Source of the DNA: Mytilus edulis
Taxonomy: Eukaryota; Mollusca; Bivalvia; Mytilida; Mytilidae
Direction of reading: 5' to 3'
Length of the DNA: 64,000 nt
NCBI RefSeq assembly: GCF_963676685.1
Contig: NC_092350.1
Span: 64,349,674 to 64,413,673 of the forward strand
A model generated the notes under the pieces. It was given only the letters and a program-made list of their open reading frames with translations. It made no database searches and was not told where the DNA came from. Shown piece by piece: positions 23,018 through 36,796 of the stretch. A program made the translations under genes and the position numbers. Position 1 is the stretch's first letter. Every line of letters starts with the position of its first letter.

Positions 23018-23368
23018 CTATGGAACGCCACAGCTGTCTTATGTGGAACTCTGTTCTTACATTATGCTGTTTTATCTTTACTTGATGCGACTTTGTCTTA
23101 ACGAAACCAAATCGAGTAATGACAAAATCATATTAAGTAATGAAAAGACTATATTAAGTAATGAAAAGACTATATCAAGTCAGTACAAAACCATATCGTG
23201 TAATATAGAAACATCATTAAGTAATGACTATTCCACATTAAGTTATATCAAAACATCATTACGCAATGTCATAACCATATTATGTAAAGACACAATAACA
23301 TTAAGTTATGATAAAACAACGTAATGCAATATCAGAGTTCCACATAAAACAGCTGTGGGGTTTTATAG
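23018..23368. mobile_element. MITE with ~36-bp TIRs and internal 21-bp tandem array
   Basis: Terminal inverted repeats 23018-23053 and 23333-23368 share CCACAGCTGT and TTATGTGGAACTCTG. Between them lie about ten degenerate 21-bp units built on ATTAAGTAATGAAAA. As 21 is a multiple of three, the array keeps a frame open (22965-23324) with a seven-residue pattern (LSNEKTI-like), but there is no sign that it is translated. No target duplication seen. Confidence 0.7.
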
Positions 23369-25071
23369 TCATTGTTCAAATTGTAAAAATTTGAAAGCGG
23401 ATCTTGTGTGCCCAATGCTACATTTGTAGGTCTTTTAATGAGGTTCAAAACCCTTGTGTTTTACTTTTTGTCAGATTTTCGAAACCCTTTTAATAGTACT
23501 ATGTAGTACTAGTGCATATAACAAGTCTACCTGCTGACCATTATTAATTTTCTCATACTTTATTACGTATGACCTAAATGACAATTTTTGAAAATCTTAT
23601 AAAATCCTTGCTATTGTTACGTGGATTATTGGTTCGTGTCAGATTAACTCCTAAACAGGGTATTGGTATGCAACAGCGCATTTGTCCGTTCCTATGTTCA
23701 AAGCGCTTTACTCTATTTAATTGTGTCTATGATAGTTATTAAATGTGATAGTATTATTTAGGTACACTGGTGATGCGCACGAGCTACAATACTCGCCTTC
23801 AACACAAGTGCGTCCGCCAAAGGAAACTTCTAAACCTTTTATATATGTTTAATATACAACCCTCAATTAGGTCACCTTCAGAGGAAATAAAATTATTTCT
23901 TTTTGATTAAAAGTGGTATTCTATTAATGTTTGCTTTCGTTTGATTCATTCATACATAAGTGAAGTTTCTACTCATCAATTATAACTATATGACGCAGAA
24001 ATCAGGAATTCAAAAGGTACTGACATGGCATTTTTGTTTTTATCAATCATAATCATTAGAGAAACAGATTCATACAAAGTTACTTGTGGATTATCGGATT
24101 TGTCCTATCTAGTCTAAGACTTTATAAAAATTTCGAAATTTCTTTAACCACAGAGTGAAAAGTGAGGATTAAAATTACAGTTAATGGCTGTGAGTCTAAT
24201 AAATGTCACCTTATTTTTCATATGATGCGAATGAAAAATAAATATGTAATTTTTGTACCTTATGACGGCTCATGATTTCTGTTCAAATAAAGAACATACA
24301 TGTATTGCACTCTTTATCAATACAAGCAGACTTTTAGAACGCAGCTACGCATGTGAGATTTTCGCGGGGTTTTGGTGAATGTAAACAGAAAGATACGAGG
24401 ACCGAGAATACTGAACACAAACAGAGAAATTTAAATGGTATGTTTGTGCTTCTGAAGGTTATCGAAATGAACATATACTAAAATTTAAATACGTCGGATA
24501 TCTTTTTTTAAAGATAGTTCTTGTTATCCTTGTATTATGTATACAAATAAAGAGATATGGTGGGTCTCCCAATATTTTTCATCCACTGTGTAAAACGATA
24601 TTCCTATGGTTTCGCCTTATTCTACAGGTTGGTGACCTTGGGCTGTTTTCTGCTCTTTGGTCGGATTGTTGTCTCTTTGATACATTCCTTTTTCCATTAT
24701 AAATTGATTTTCAACTATAGACTTTACCGTACAGTGTGTTGTTGTGATATTTACACCTCTGCAAGAATGGTTGGTCTCACAACATATAGACAAAACGTAA
24801 ACTTGTACGTCTAACACTTGCAAATTAAGTTTGCTTGTTCACAATCTAAAGGACTATAGGCCTTTTTATTACAAAATAATGAATTAAAACAAAACTGGTA
24901 TACAGCAAAAAACAAACAACGACTGATTTATAGGCTACTGACTTGAGAAAGGCACATAAATAAGTTGGCGGGGTTAAACTCGTTTGAAGGCGCCAACCCT
25001 TATTCCCCTTACCTGGAACAGTGCAACATTAGAGCAAACTATCAAAATCAGTTAATAAAAGTTTTAGCTAA

Positions 25072-25935
25072 AACTGAGAGCAGAATAAAAAAGGAAAAAA
25101 CCAATTTTCCTCTTTTTTCACTCTTAATTCTGACAAGTGCAATTGGAGGCCAAATTCGGACCAGAACGTAATAAATTTATTCTATAACCCATGTATTTGA
25201 GAAAAAATCATGAAAAACAAAGACAATTCTGTTATATTAGTATTTATTTGTTACATTTCAAAATAAATTTATACTGAATTCTACACTTAGCTGTCCATTT
25301 TTAGTCAACTCTCTGTAAAGGATGCAACATAGAATAAATTTATTCTAAATGCATGGTACTTACTGTATATGATCATGTATAAAATAAATTTATTATATAG
25401 AGCCATAATATCTATTATTAGTTCGAGAAAATCATAAAATAAATTTATTCTTCATTCAATGTCATTTATGATTATGATAATATTTATCTGTATGGTGAGG
25501 CTGAGACACAGAATAAATTTATTCTACATTCAATGCGATTTCGGATTATAATAATATATAAAATAAATTTATTTTGAAGTAAAGTTATCTGTATGGTGAG
25601 GCTGTGACACAGAATAAATGTATTCTAGTTTCAATGCGATTTCGGATTATAATAAAATATAAAATAAATTTATTTTGAAGTAAAGTTATCTGTATGGTGA
25701 GGCTGAGACACAGAATAAATTTATTCTACATTCAATACGATTTCGGATTATAATAATATATAAAATAAATTTATTTTGAAGTAAAGTTATCTGTATGGTG
25801 AAGCTGTGACACAGAATAAATTTATTCTAGTTTCAATGCGATTTCGGATTATGATAAAATATAAAATACATTTATTTTGAAGTAAAGTTATCTGTATGGC
25901 TGAGACACAGAATTAATTTATTCTACATTCAATAT
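25072..25935 (+). repeat. Left TIR arm with AGAATAAATTTATTCT palindrome array
   Basis: About 14 copies of the palindromes AGAATAAATTTATTCT or AAAATAAATTTATTTT, alternating every ~50 bp from 25169 on. From ~25500 to 25920 the pair is part of a ~101-bp tandem unit repeated four times (with TTATCTGTATGGTGAGGCTG). Confidence 0.85.
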
Positions 25936-26484
25936 GAATTTTGTTCTATATAAAAATAATCTTAAAAATATCTCATGATAAAAAATTAAAATAATTTAAA
26001 AGAAAATTCCATCGGTCTTATTTATTACAGACAAACTGATACAATAAATTGCTTCGCCAAGCGCAGCTGGATACGACCGCAGAGGTCAAATCCTAAACAT
26101 TTGGGACAAAAATGGACACAATGTTCGTGCATGATACAGGTCTGAATTTGGATTGTAATTAAATATTTGATGCAATATAGGTTTCTGACACAGAATAATG
26201 GTAGCCAAAAAACTTAGAATTGGTTATATCATTTGAATTTATATTTAATTTTTGGCTTTTGTGCAATACGCTATGCTGTTGCGAATTCCCCCCCCCCCCC
26301 CCCAAAAAAAAATATAAATAAATAAATAAATTTACCTCTTTTTATGCTTTTGTTCAATACACTATGCTGTTGCTATTTGAACCCTCACCCCCAAAAAATA
26401 TACCCTTGCCCCTCTTTTTTTTTGGCACCATGATATTTGAAATTTTCTTTTTCAATTTCTGAAATCTGTAATGAGTGAAAATTA

Positions 26485-26508
26485 CCCCCCCCCCCCCCCC
26501 CCCCCCCC
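26485..26508 (+). repeat. Poly(C) tract of 24
   Basis: One of four long C or G homopolymers inside the TIR element; the others are 26288-26303 (C16), 30407-30422 (G16) and 32958-32979 (G22). Lengths may be affected by sequencing error. Confidence 0.8.
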
Positions 26509-27126
26509 GCCAATCAAATTTCTGTCAGGTTTATCTTATCACAAATATTCTATCGGAACAGTTCAGAATGCATGTAAAACAATAGAATTGCTATATGGCC
26601 AAAAATCAATGTCCTTATCATTTCGATTTGTCACGTGATGGCATACAAACAGTTCAAAAATACATCTAAGTCTTTTTTGTTTGCTTATATAATCCTGAAG
26701 ATTTTGTTCAATGTTTTGTCACTGGTCATCTGTTAGAATAATTTTGGGTTTTTTTTTCACACAAGAGACAAGCTTCGTTATAATGTAACTGGTACTAATC
26801 GGTAAGTAATCTGATCTTTTAGTGACATACAGATCTGTAGTTGGAATTATTCATCTTCAAACTCTTCTTAACTTTTCGAACAATATTATCTTTGTAAATG
26901 TCAACATTTTATCTTCTAATATTCCCAAATACATGTTTCCATTATTCCGTTCAACCAAAGTTATCTGAAAGATCAAATAAAAAATACAGTGCATATAAAA
27001 AAAATTGGAAAATGTGTCTATGGGCTACAAATGCCCCCGCTCGTAAATATACACGTGTCAACTTCCACATTCAGATACATGTACAGGATTAAAGTAGTTA
27101 AGACTGATTTGTGATTTTAACATTCG

Positions 27127-27400
27127 GTTGAGACAAACTAAAGTTAGTGAACGGAAACGAAAAATTCAGCATTTTTTATGTTTATAAATGGCCTTAACTC
27201 AAGAACGGTAGAATTGATGCCACTCAATTTTTAACCTTGATCTGTGTTTTATGGTAATATGCATTGTGTATACGATTTATTACATTTGCTTGAGGCAAAC
27301 TAAAGTTAGAGAACAGAAGCGAAAAATCCAGCAATTTTTTTGTTTATAAATGGGCATAACTCAAGATGGTAAAAGTTGTGCCACACATGCAACATCTTAC
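27127..27400. repeat. Tandem duplication, ~170 bp
   Basis: Two side-by-side copies share CAAACTAAAGTTAG and TGTTTATAAATGG, at about 27130 and 27295. Non-coding. Confidence 0.6.
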
Positions 27401-27770
27401 ACTAACCTTGTCAAAAACGAACTGTAACTTGTATGAACTTGTAATTTGTTCATGCATCGTTGACAATGTAATGGAATTTGATGCGACTGTCATACAAGTG
27501 AGAGGTTTAGCTAGCTATAAAACCAGGTTCAATCCACCATTTTCTACATTAGAAAATGCCTGTACCAAGTCAGGAATATGACAGTTGTTATCCATTCGTT
27601 TGATGTGTTTGGACTTTTGATTTTGCCTTTTGATTTTTGATTTTCCTTTTTGAATTTTCCTCGGAGTTCAGTATTTTTGTGTTTTTACTTTTTTTTGTAA
27701 AGTAAGCAAATGTTTCAGAGAGATGTACAAGGACTAAAGGAGCAGCCGGATCTGATCGCCGTATAAATAA

Positions 27771-28231
27771 GATATCGTCGCTGGGCTTCTAAAATGTCGT
27801 ATATGACTTTTTTGGCTAAAAATGCTTTTTGACACCAATGGTCTTGGCGGGAGGAAATCTTTGTTATTACAAAATAGCATACAGTTAGACCAATCAAAAT
27901 GTGTGAAATAAGACATATTACAAAATTGCCAATGTCAGTTGTTTGTAAAGTTTGCCTCCAAAATGTTGTATGAAAACTTGAAAATTGTTGTAGAATGGCT
28001 TTGGGAAAAAAATAATTGTACATTTCTTTATATCTGTGAAAATAATTTAAGTTCTTGCATAATCCAGAAATGTCAAAGTTTTTATTTTACTGCTATTTAC
28101 AAAAATGTTCAAGTTCACATACGACATTTTGGAAGCATGCATTTTGCCAAAATTTTCAAAGCCTGTTTGTGAGATATTTTTTTCTTGAAAAATTTGTAAT
28201 TTACAACATTTTAGAAGCCCAGCGACGATAT
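27771..28231. repeat. Fold-back element with ~30-bp outer arms
   Basis: Outer arms 27771-27800 and 28201-28231 share ATATCGTCGCTGGGCTTCTA and its complement. Inner pairs (around 27953 and 28118) also match in inverted orientation (TCCAAAATGT with ACATTTTGGA). Overlapping frames on both strands are by-products. Confidence 0.7.
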
Positions 28232-28706
28232 GCAAATGATTGTACAACTGCACATCACATATCAGGCCTTCGCTCTAAAATTCATAATATATTCCTTTTC
28301 ATAGAGTAACCGATACATTGCACGCATTTCTTAAAATAATGACTTTTAATTCACTAATAACAATTCCGGCCGAACTACAATTGTCAAAATATGAATTATA
28401 TTAGCACTTTCAAAACCTTTTGCGATGAAATAATAACTAACACTTTTTATAAAACAACAATTGTGATTCTTAATTTCAGCATTCTAAGATATTTCTTGCA
28501 AGCCATGCAGTTAAAAGTTTAATCTTTTAAATTACCTCTGTAGATTTTTCTCAAAATGTATCCTTCACTAATGTTCTCTGTGGTTGTAGTAACTTCTGTC
28601 ATTTTGTCTGCCTTCTAAACTTTTGTGTTTCTTTATAAATTCCTTTTGATAAAAGTGTCTGGTGACCTATAAAGAACAGCGTATTATATTTTGACTGAAA
28701 GTACTA

Positions 28707-28803
28707 TATATACCATGGTTATTACGAGTTAACATATTTAAACAAACGAATCCGAAGGATGAGTTTGTTTAAATATGATAATGAGTCAGACACATGGTAT
28801 ATA
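28707..28803. repeat. Nested inverted repeat
   Basis: Outer 11-bp arms (TATATACCATG) and inner 15-bp arms (28733-28747 with 28763-28777) around a short loop. Confidence 0.65.
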
Positions 28804-29618
28804 AAATTTGTAATATAAATAAAATGATTGACAGCTTCAAGACCTTCAACTAATATTGGAAATTGATCACGTTACAGTTTTATCCAATGAAATGAAAGCT
28901 CGCGCAAGCTAGTCACTTTTGCGCTTCGTGTATGATCGTCTGTATATTTCATGTAATAGAACCCCTGAATTTGCAGAAAGTAAAGAAAATTTGCGCCCCG
29001 TGTATGATTGTAGGCGCAGGTAATTAAATAATGTCATCAGACAGAGGTAAACAAAAATGTCGGATTCCACGACAAGGATTAAATAATTATTCTAATGACG
29101 GTAAGAATTGGTTTTTTTTCTTTTTCAATGTATCATACAAGTAATCATATTTTACAGAATTTTCATCTAATTGAAAAATGCTTTTCTTCCGTTATTTTAT
29201 TAGATTATTTATTAAAACACAATTTTAATGATAAAACAATATTTTAACAGTGGCGGATCCAGGGGCGTAGATAGTGTACGTCCCCTTATCATGTTTTTTC
29301 ACAGATATTTGTAGCCGATATTTATTCCTTTTTGTATAGATACCCCCCTTTTTAAATCGAAATTTAATTGCATTTTCGCAAAGGAAATGATAGTTTTACA
29401 TTTTATTTTTTTCAAAACTGAAAGAAGAAACATTTAGTAATTGTTTCCAAAATTAAGGAAATTCGTAACAATCCTATATAGTTTGAAAAGGGTTTCTTGA
29501 AATGTGGTACTCATAATTTATTGCATTTTCTTATAAAATGAAAACAAATGAAGATCTTGACCTTTTAGTATGTTTTACAGCTTCCTAAATATTTTAGAGG
29601 CGGATACATTTAAAAAAG

Positions 29619-29685
29619 AAGGTGGAGCTTCAGCCATGAAATAACATGAAAATGAATATGTTATACCATGGTTGAAGCTCCACCT
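29619..29685. repeat. Inverted repeat, ~19-bp arms
   Basis: AAGGTGGAGCTTCAGCCATG pairs with 29667-29685 with one mismatch. Short fold-back sequence. Confidence 0.6.
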
Positions 29686-32600
29686 TTTTTCCTTTGGATT
29701 CTAGTCGAGTTGCATATTTAATTAGCAAAGTATGGTACAACATAAATTTGCATATAATATACCATGGTTTTCCCTCACCACACTTTTTAAGCAAATTATT
29801 TCATAAAAACATCAAAGGAAAAAAATCCAATTTATGTTACAATGGTCATATTATCCATGAAGATGGAGACTTTTTGTCAATTATTCTGTGTGCCAAACAG
29901 ATTGCATAAGAGTGTGAGTACAGTTCTTTAGGTACTTATGAAAATGTTCAAAACTAGTTTTTTACATAAAATAGTCTATTGGTCGTTTATTTGTTTTTCG
30001 CAATGGTGTTTTATTGTTTCATAGACTTATGAGTATAAATATCCTTTGGATTCAGTGGCGGAGCCAGTTAGAGTTCCGTGCTTTGAACGCCCGTTTTTTG
30101 ACGATCAATGGTTTTAAATCGGAACAAATGTTTAGAACCCTCTTTTAAAAATGGCTGGTCCCGCCCCTGGGTATCTTTCACTTTTTGCTCAAATAATAGG
30201 TACATGTTCCATCTTTCTATGCAACAATTTCATAGCTAGTGTGTCCTAACAGCTGTTCTAAGACTAAGCGTAAAGAAAGTGAACATTTAATTTTTTAAAT
30301 GTTTAAAGATTACTTCAACTTTCACCCGTAGTAAATAATAATGAGATTACCAATTAGAAACATTATTAATAGTCTTCAGAGTCGGATCCAGGGATGTTTA
30401 AAAAAAGGGGGGGGGGGGGGGGTAGTTAACAATAAAACTAAATAAGCCCCAAGCATCATGTCAGGCATTGTCATTACTAATGTCTTCTTATCTGAGTAAA
30501 TTAATTACTAAAAACTATTAAATGTCTTCTTATCTGAGAAACAATTTCGACATTTAAACGAAATCTTTTACTTATGATAATGTTGATTCTCCACAAAGTA
30601 ATATAAATAGAACCATACAAATAGTAAGCAAAATTAAAATACATGTTTTCAGATACCATCTTCAATATAAAAAAAAAATCACACCATGAAAAAATTAACT
30701 TGTTATGTGTTCCTCTTCTACTAGCTTCAAAATATATTCAAAATCAAGAATTTGGAACATACTCTTAGATTCTATCTGACATAATCATTTGGTAATTGAT
30801 GCAATTCGTGTCTCTAGCTCTTGTATGCCCGTCTTGAACATAAAAAACTAAATATAAAATATACAACTCTCCTAATGCTCAGGTTGGTTGAAATATTATG
30901 CAACATAGTTAATAATATAGAACCCTATGGGAAAAACATAGAACTTCTTTTGTCTTACAAAACACTGTCAAACATCCAAACGTACTATCCACACTGATCT
31001 GTGTCCACACTTGTAGTATATAAATTTATATTGGTGATATAATAAATTGTCAGAGTAGTATAGTCAAATTTAGTTATAGAATGAACATTTAATTTAATTT
31101 GCTTCATGATATAGGTAACAATGTACCAAATATAATTACATGGGTGCAGCCATTTTATGAAGGGAACATGACATAGAGATAAAAATAGATGGCTCTCTGT
31201 GATCGGTTGTTATATCTTTTATATATTTTTCTTCTGGAAAGCATTATGAATGAAGTTTCATGCAAGCACAAAATTGTCCTTGAATGTATAGTATGAAGGG
31301 CCGGAAATATTTTTTTTATGTTGCTCAAAATTAGGGAAATTTTTCTGCGAAATCGTCAGGTATCGTGAAAAACCCCAAAATTCACCAAGAAAAGCCATGG
31401 GACCATATATATTTGAGTGCGGTAAAATCGCAAATAGATATCGAGCTTCAATTAGACAACAGCAGTTTTTCCATAATTAGTTTATTAAAAGCGCCTTTTA
31501 AGGAGATAATTGCTAAAAATAGCATTGCCGGCAATGTGGCCACCATTTAGTACTTTATATCCTATACCTCTTTCCTTAATGATATGATTATCGTTATCAT
31601 AGGCAGTTGTGGCGTTCCATAAATGTTATATTCCAAATTGTTCTTGTTTATTATGGAATGATCGATATTCTGATGTATATTTACCAACGTTTTTTTCAAC
31701 TGATCGGGCGGAGCTTATGTTTTAATTCGCATAAGGACAGTCTATTTGAAGATGTGTGTGATAAGGATGATTGTCGTTATAATTATTATTGAATTCTAAT
31801 CACTAATCAGTGTCACCAAACGCATATACAAAAGAACTGAGTGTATGATATGAGACGAATAACTGGACACTTCATTGATGATCTTATCCCAAAACTCCTG
31901 TTTATAGATGGACTGGTCTTAAATAAGCGAACTTCTTAAACTCCGCCCAGTCAAGTGAAATAAATCTAGTAATAGTAATATCGTAGAAAAATATGCAAAT
32001 TGAGATATTCGCAGATGCAGATCGATCGAGGATTTGAAAAGGGGCATACGCAGAGACTTGTAAAACGTCTAGTATGCATTGAGCATATATGTCGGGGATC
32101 TATGAGGGGATCCCAGTATCCCTGACCCCACCCATAATCCCACCTCTAGTATACTGAGCAAAACTAACCTCCAATTTCTTGAACTGTGATGAATGTTTCA
32201 TAAACGAAACTGGAAAACTATCCCGTCTATGTTCAACTTGTCTTCCCTCCTTTTAATTTCCACTTGTCTTTCATCTTCATTGCACGTACATAGAGAGACA
32301 AGTGATCATATCATACAAAATTACAGATCAGTGTCCTACGTCTTGTCATTAATTATCTTGTGTTTCCATTTGAAGTCTTCTCGGCATGTGGTAACACTAG
32401 GGGCCTACAATCAACGTACGCGTGCATTACATAAAATGATAAGGCTGTTAAGCCTCGTTTGTTATAATTAGCAATAATTATTTTGACAACTTCAGATAGT
32501 AGCCTGGGATCCGGCCCAATCTAGCTGCGCGTCGTAAGGGCCAGGTGGGGAACAAATACCATGTGATCGATTCAGTGCCAGTTGACACTTTGAACCATCA

Positions 32601-33849
32601 CAACCTCAGGCCCCTAAAAACGAAAAGATCAAGAAACTAAAAATCGCTTGCATGTGTTTTAAGGTAATGTTATATATAATTAATTATATATATATTGTTT
32701 CAACTTATAATCAAAAGTGCATTAATTGTAATAGAAATTTCAACAATTTAAAAATATGTAAAAGAACTTTAAGGCTAAAAAATATATAGGCGAAACAAAA
32801 ATATGGATATGTTGTTTGGTATCCCATTCTCTTCAAAGCTAATGATAAATCTGTACATTGTACATGCTTTATATCCAGCGGCGGTAACTTGACTAATATA
32901 CCTCGATTTTTAGTGAGTCGAAGCAGGAAACGACATCAGTGCGGACAAAGATACTACGGGGGGGGGGGGGGGGGGGGGGTTGATTAATTATACAACGAAA
33001 CCCTCGACTAAATGAGCTTTCATCGTTTTCAGATAAAAAAAAAATTAAGGAGACGATTTTTAAGTTTGCTGAACGTGTTGTGGCTAAAATTACGTGCATA
33101 TTCAGGACTTGAACAAAATAACAATAAATCCAGAAGATAGGTTCGTAATGAAATCTCTTCATTGACTTTGTCTTGTGTAAAAAGCTTTCTTGAAATCCCC
33201 GTTGGTTTAATCAGCTTTGAAGTAAGTGCTTCGTTCTTTCATAGTTTATATATTTTTTTAGTTAATTCGCCATTTATTATTTTAAAATTTACATATGAAA
33301 CAATAGCCCGGATAAATCATTCCAGAACCATGATAGTGCTTGTATTTTATAAGAGGATAACGAAATTAGAGAATTATATATATTTATATTGATAACCATG
33401 ATGGAGCAAAGCTTTAACCACTTTTTTATGTCCCTTTTTACCATAAGATACTCCGGTCATTATTTATATATATATAATAGTATAGTAATAAAGAATGATG
33501 AGGATGACGATAATAACGATGTCTGATGTCCAGTGGTAGCTTTTACATACATACACCCAGAATGACAACATGCTTTATGTTATTTACACGTTTTGTACTA
33601 GACAAACTGCGTCAGATTTTTTGACGCGTTTTTTCAGAAGATACAAATAACTTTGTAAGAAGACATGCCACTCTGCCAAGACACATTATTCTAACTTAAA
33701 TCGTACATAAGTCTTCAAATGCTTTCATTACATATAAACGAATGTTTTCTTAACCTTCATTATTTGTTTGGTAGGAGCAATGTAACATATAATATCATGG
33801 AAAAGCCATTCTTTTTTATCGGAAAGCAGGAACAATAAGCTAATATAAA

Positions 33850-34165
33850 AAAGAAGATGTGGTATGATTGCCAATGAGACAAATGTCCACAAGAGACCAA
33901 AATGACACAGACATGAACAACTATAGGTCACCGTACGGCCTTCAACAATGAACAAAGCCCACACCGCACAGTCAGCTATAATAGGCCCCGATAAGACAAT
34001 GTAAAACAATTCAAACGAGAAAACTAACGGCTTTATTTATGTAAAAAAAATGAACGAAAAACAAATATGTAACACATAAAAAAACGACAACCACTGAATT
34101 ACAGGCTCCTGACTTGGGACAGGCACATACATAAATAATGTGGCGGGGTTAAACATGTTTCTCTC
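33850..34165 (+). repeat. Dispersed repeat family R, fullest copy
   Basis: Starts AAGATGTGGTATGATTGCCA and runs through CAACCACTGAATTACAGG to GTGGCGGGGTTAAAC. Most other copies in the window are pieces of this sequence. Minus-strand frames over it (33728-34240) have no recognisable domain. Confidence 0.75.
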
Positions 34166-36536
34166 ACAAGCAAAAAAAACCCTAACTGTAAGTCTACAGT
34201 GCAGTATTTCGGACGTCAACACAAAAAAAACAGCATGCAAATATATATATGGGGGATAAGTATACCATTATTTACACATCAGACTGTACTCATTATATTA
34301 TAACTTTGGATACACCAAACTAGGTACTACATATCTGAGTAACAGGCAATATACGCCCTCAATTTTATTGAATTAATTCATAACTATTTGTATCATTTGT
34401 ATTCATCTGTCAAATGTGTGTGTTCTACAAGGATCAGCAATCCTTACCCTTTCATTTGATATCTATATAACTTACAAAAAATTATTCTGCATATAATAAA
34501 GTTTGATTTAAATACGTAAGAACTACTTAATTTGTTTTAAATACCTACTTCTTTCCTTTTTGAACGTGCCCAAAATGGTGGTGTAACATCTTACGAAGTC
34601 TATTCAAATTGTTTTTGCAAACTATTTCGCTCTGGCTGTTGCTAGTGGTCGTATTACATTTGCAGTGTGGTGAGATCCTTTTTGTTGCATGTTGAAGGTT
34701 TAATGTGACTTTGAGCAATTAAAGCGCTGTTCCTTTGCTTATTTTGTGTATGTGTTTTATAATGTGCTTATATTCATTTTGTGTCACGGATCGATACCAA
34801 ATATTCTTTTGTTTTTCTATGGAATAAATGTTCCTATACAAAAAAAAAAAATATTGGTATATTCAAAACTTTGATTTTTTTTAATAACGTAAATGATTTT
34901 TAATTTTAAGAACTAAACGAAAAAGATAATTGTAATATAAAATCTTCCGATTCTTTCTTCGAACACGATTTGTTATCATATGCTAATTACCCATATCATA
35001 TTTTAATGACCACATACTGTGGCCATCGTGATCAATAAACCTAATAAATTATAAACATCCGAATGTAAAATTTCGCAAGATAGATAATGACAAACAAACG
35101 ACGGAAATTACATAATAAATTCACAGCGTGTGCATTTGACTCTATCTTAATATATTTGTCAGTACATAGATAACCCGAATAATCCAGTATTTATATTACG
35201 ATCACTTCGATCACTCCATGAACCATTTCCTCGAGAAAAGTAGTGGATAGGGGGCGCTGAATTATTCGAGTTAGTACATGGAGGAAAAGCCGTCTGTTTC
35301 AAATGTTATTCAAAGGTTAGGAGCGACGATTCAAATTATGTCCGTTTGTGTATTGTATTTGTCGTAGTTGATACGGCACCAGGAACATATCAGGATAGAC
35401 AACAGAAGTCTGTAAGTATCTATTTTATGTATTTATATATTAACATAGATATTATAAGCCTTTCATGCCTTCTGTTGACAAATTTTCATAACTATGCACT
35501 GTTTTAGTAGACCACAGATGTCCTTTTCGAACTAAAAGAACCTAGCTCCCTGAAAAAAAACCACTTCAGTCGAATCTTTCTTCTCAAATGAATGCCCGAA
35601 TGGTCATCAAATTAATACTTGTTATGGGCAGGCATTTTCGAATAATTTTTTAAAAAATGTATTAATTCTGACTGCAAGGAATTTTAAATGGTAAATAATA
35701 TACATTGTATCTCGAGGGAAATGTACATGTACACACTTTAACAACAGTAAATTTTTCATAAATATTATATAAAATAGTAAAAGTGTAGCATATATATCAT
35801 GTGTATTAACGATTAAACTCTGGAAGAAATATAGTCCAGCATGAATACAAATTAAAGGGTCCTTTCAGGAAAAAAAAATTTCTCAGAAAGGTATCTCTTT
35901 CTTCAGAGGTTTATATGAAACGTTGATGTCTGTTGTGCAGTGATTTGGTTTTTTTTTTTGCCTGTATGCGAGACATGGCATGGTAGGTATTGCAACCAAG
36001 CAACGGTGGCGACGATGGTGTACACTATTTGTTTGAAGCATTATATTTTATAAGTTAGACAATCTAAATGCTTCATACCTTATGTTACGAAATTTCCGTC
36101 TGTCATATGTCATTGTCCCGGCAACCTCATTTTTTATAGTTCAGTAACTGCTTGATACATTTTGTTTTGTTAAATGAAAAACTCACTTATTATGAGTAAT
36201 ATGATAACTTTGTTTGGTATATGGGTTCCTAGCAACATTTACATGTTCGTCAGCTAGGTACATGTAGGGTTAACCTGACCTCGACCTTATTCCATGGATC
36301 AGTTATCAAAAATAAAGTAACTTAAGCAAGACCGTATCTAGATACTATAACTAGTAAGTCATCTATATTTGGTGTATGGATTGTTGAAATGAATGTAAAG
36401 TGTACATATCCACCCGACAAGTTCCGTCTGACCTTGGCCTCAATGTCATGGTTCATTGGCCAATGTATAGTGTTTGTGGTTTGGTCAATTTCTCTGATAC
36501 TTTAAGCAATAGGACCACTATATAGGGTGTATCATT

Positions 36537-36796
36537 GAGCTGCGTCGAATAGAAATCGACCTTATGCAAATGTACGTTTACATGTTCAGCTATATGACTT
36601 TGAATGATTTTGGTACATTAAAATACGAAATTAAAAGGTGAATATTGGTCAATTTTTAAGTGTTCTTAAACTAGTTATAACAAATCAGTTTTCAAACAAT
36701 TATATACTTCCCAATGAGATTTTTGTCAACCCAAATGGGGTAAATAGATGTATTGATACTAATTTGCATAAGGTCGATTTCTATCCGACGCAGCTC
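36537..36796. repeat. Inverted repeat with 35-bp arms
   Basis: Arms 36537-36571 and 36762-36796 match at 34 of 35 positions in inverted orientation, around a 190-bp spacer. They lie in a stretch (36100-36980) with repeated TGGTTCATTGG and GACCT words, so the 114-codon frame at 36638-36982 is not taken as a gene. Confidence 0.75.

Larger units (their letters stand above)
20745..25067. other. Intergenic region with dispersed repeats
   Basis: Upstream of gene A. Frames here are short and none is recognisable. Contents that I can name are the repeat at 21722-21985, a tRNA-like SINE fragment at 22225-22450, the MITE at 23018-23368 and a fragment of family R at 24905-25003. The gene A promoter should lie in its left end, but no decisive element is seen. 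Confidence 0.5.

Noticed and set aside
22965-23324. 119-codon frame as a gene
   Set aside because: Half lies outside and half inside a MITE array; no start context or homology.
27715-28309. Overlapping frames on both strands
   Set aside because: Fall in a fold-back element, so complementary frames arise from the inverted arms.
33728-34240. Two minus-strand frames with hydrophobic stretches
   Set aside because: They coincide with dispersed repeat family R, which is non-coding in its other copies.
35278-35413. Possible first exon (MEEKPSVSN…) with a GTAAGT donor
   Set aside because: The frame stops before the donor and no continuing exon could be matched.
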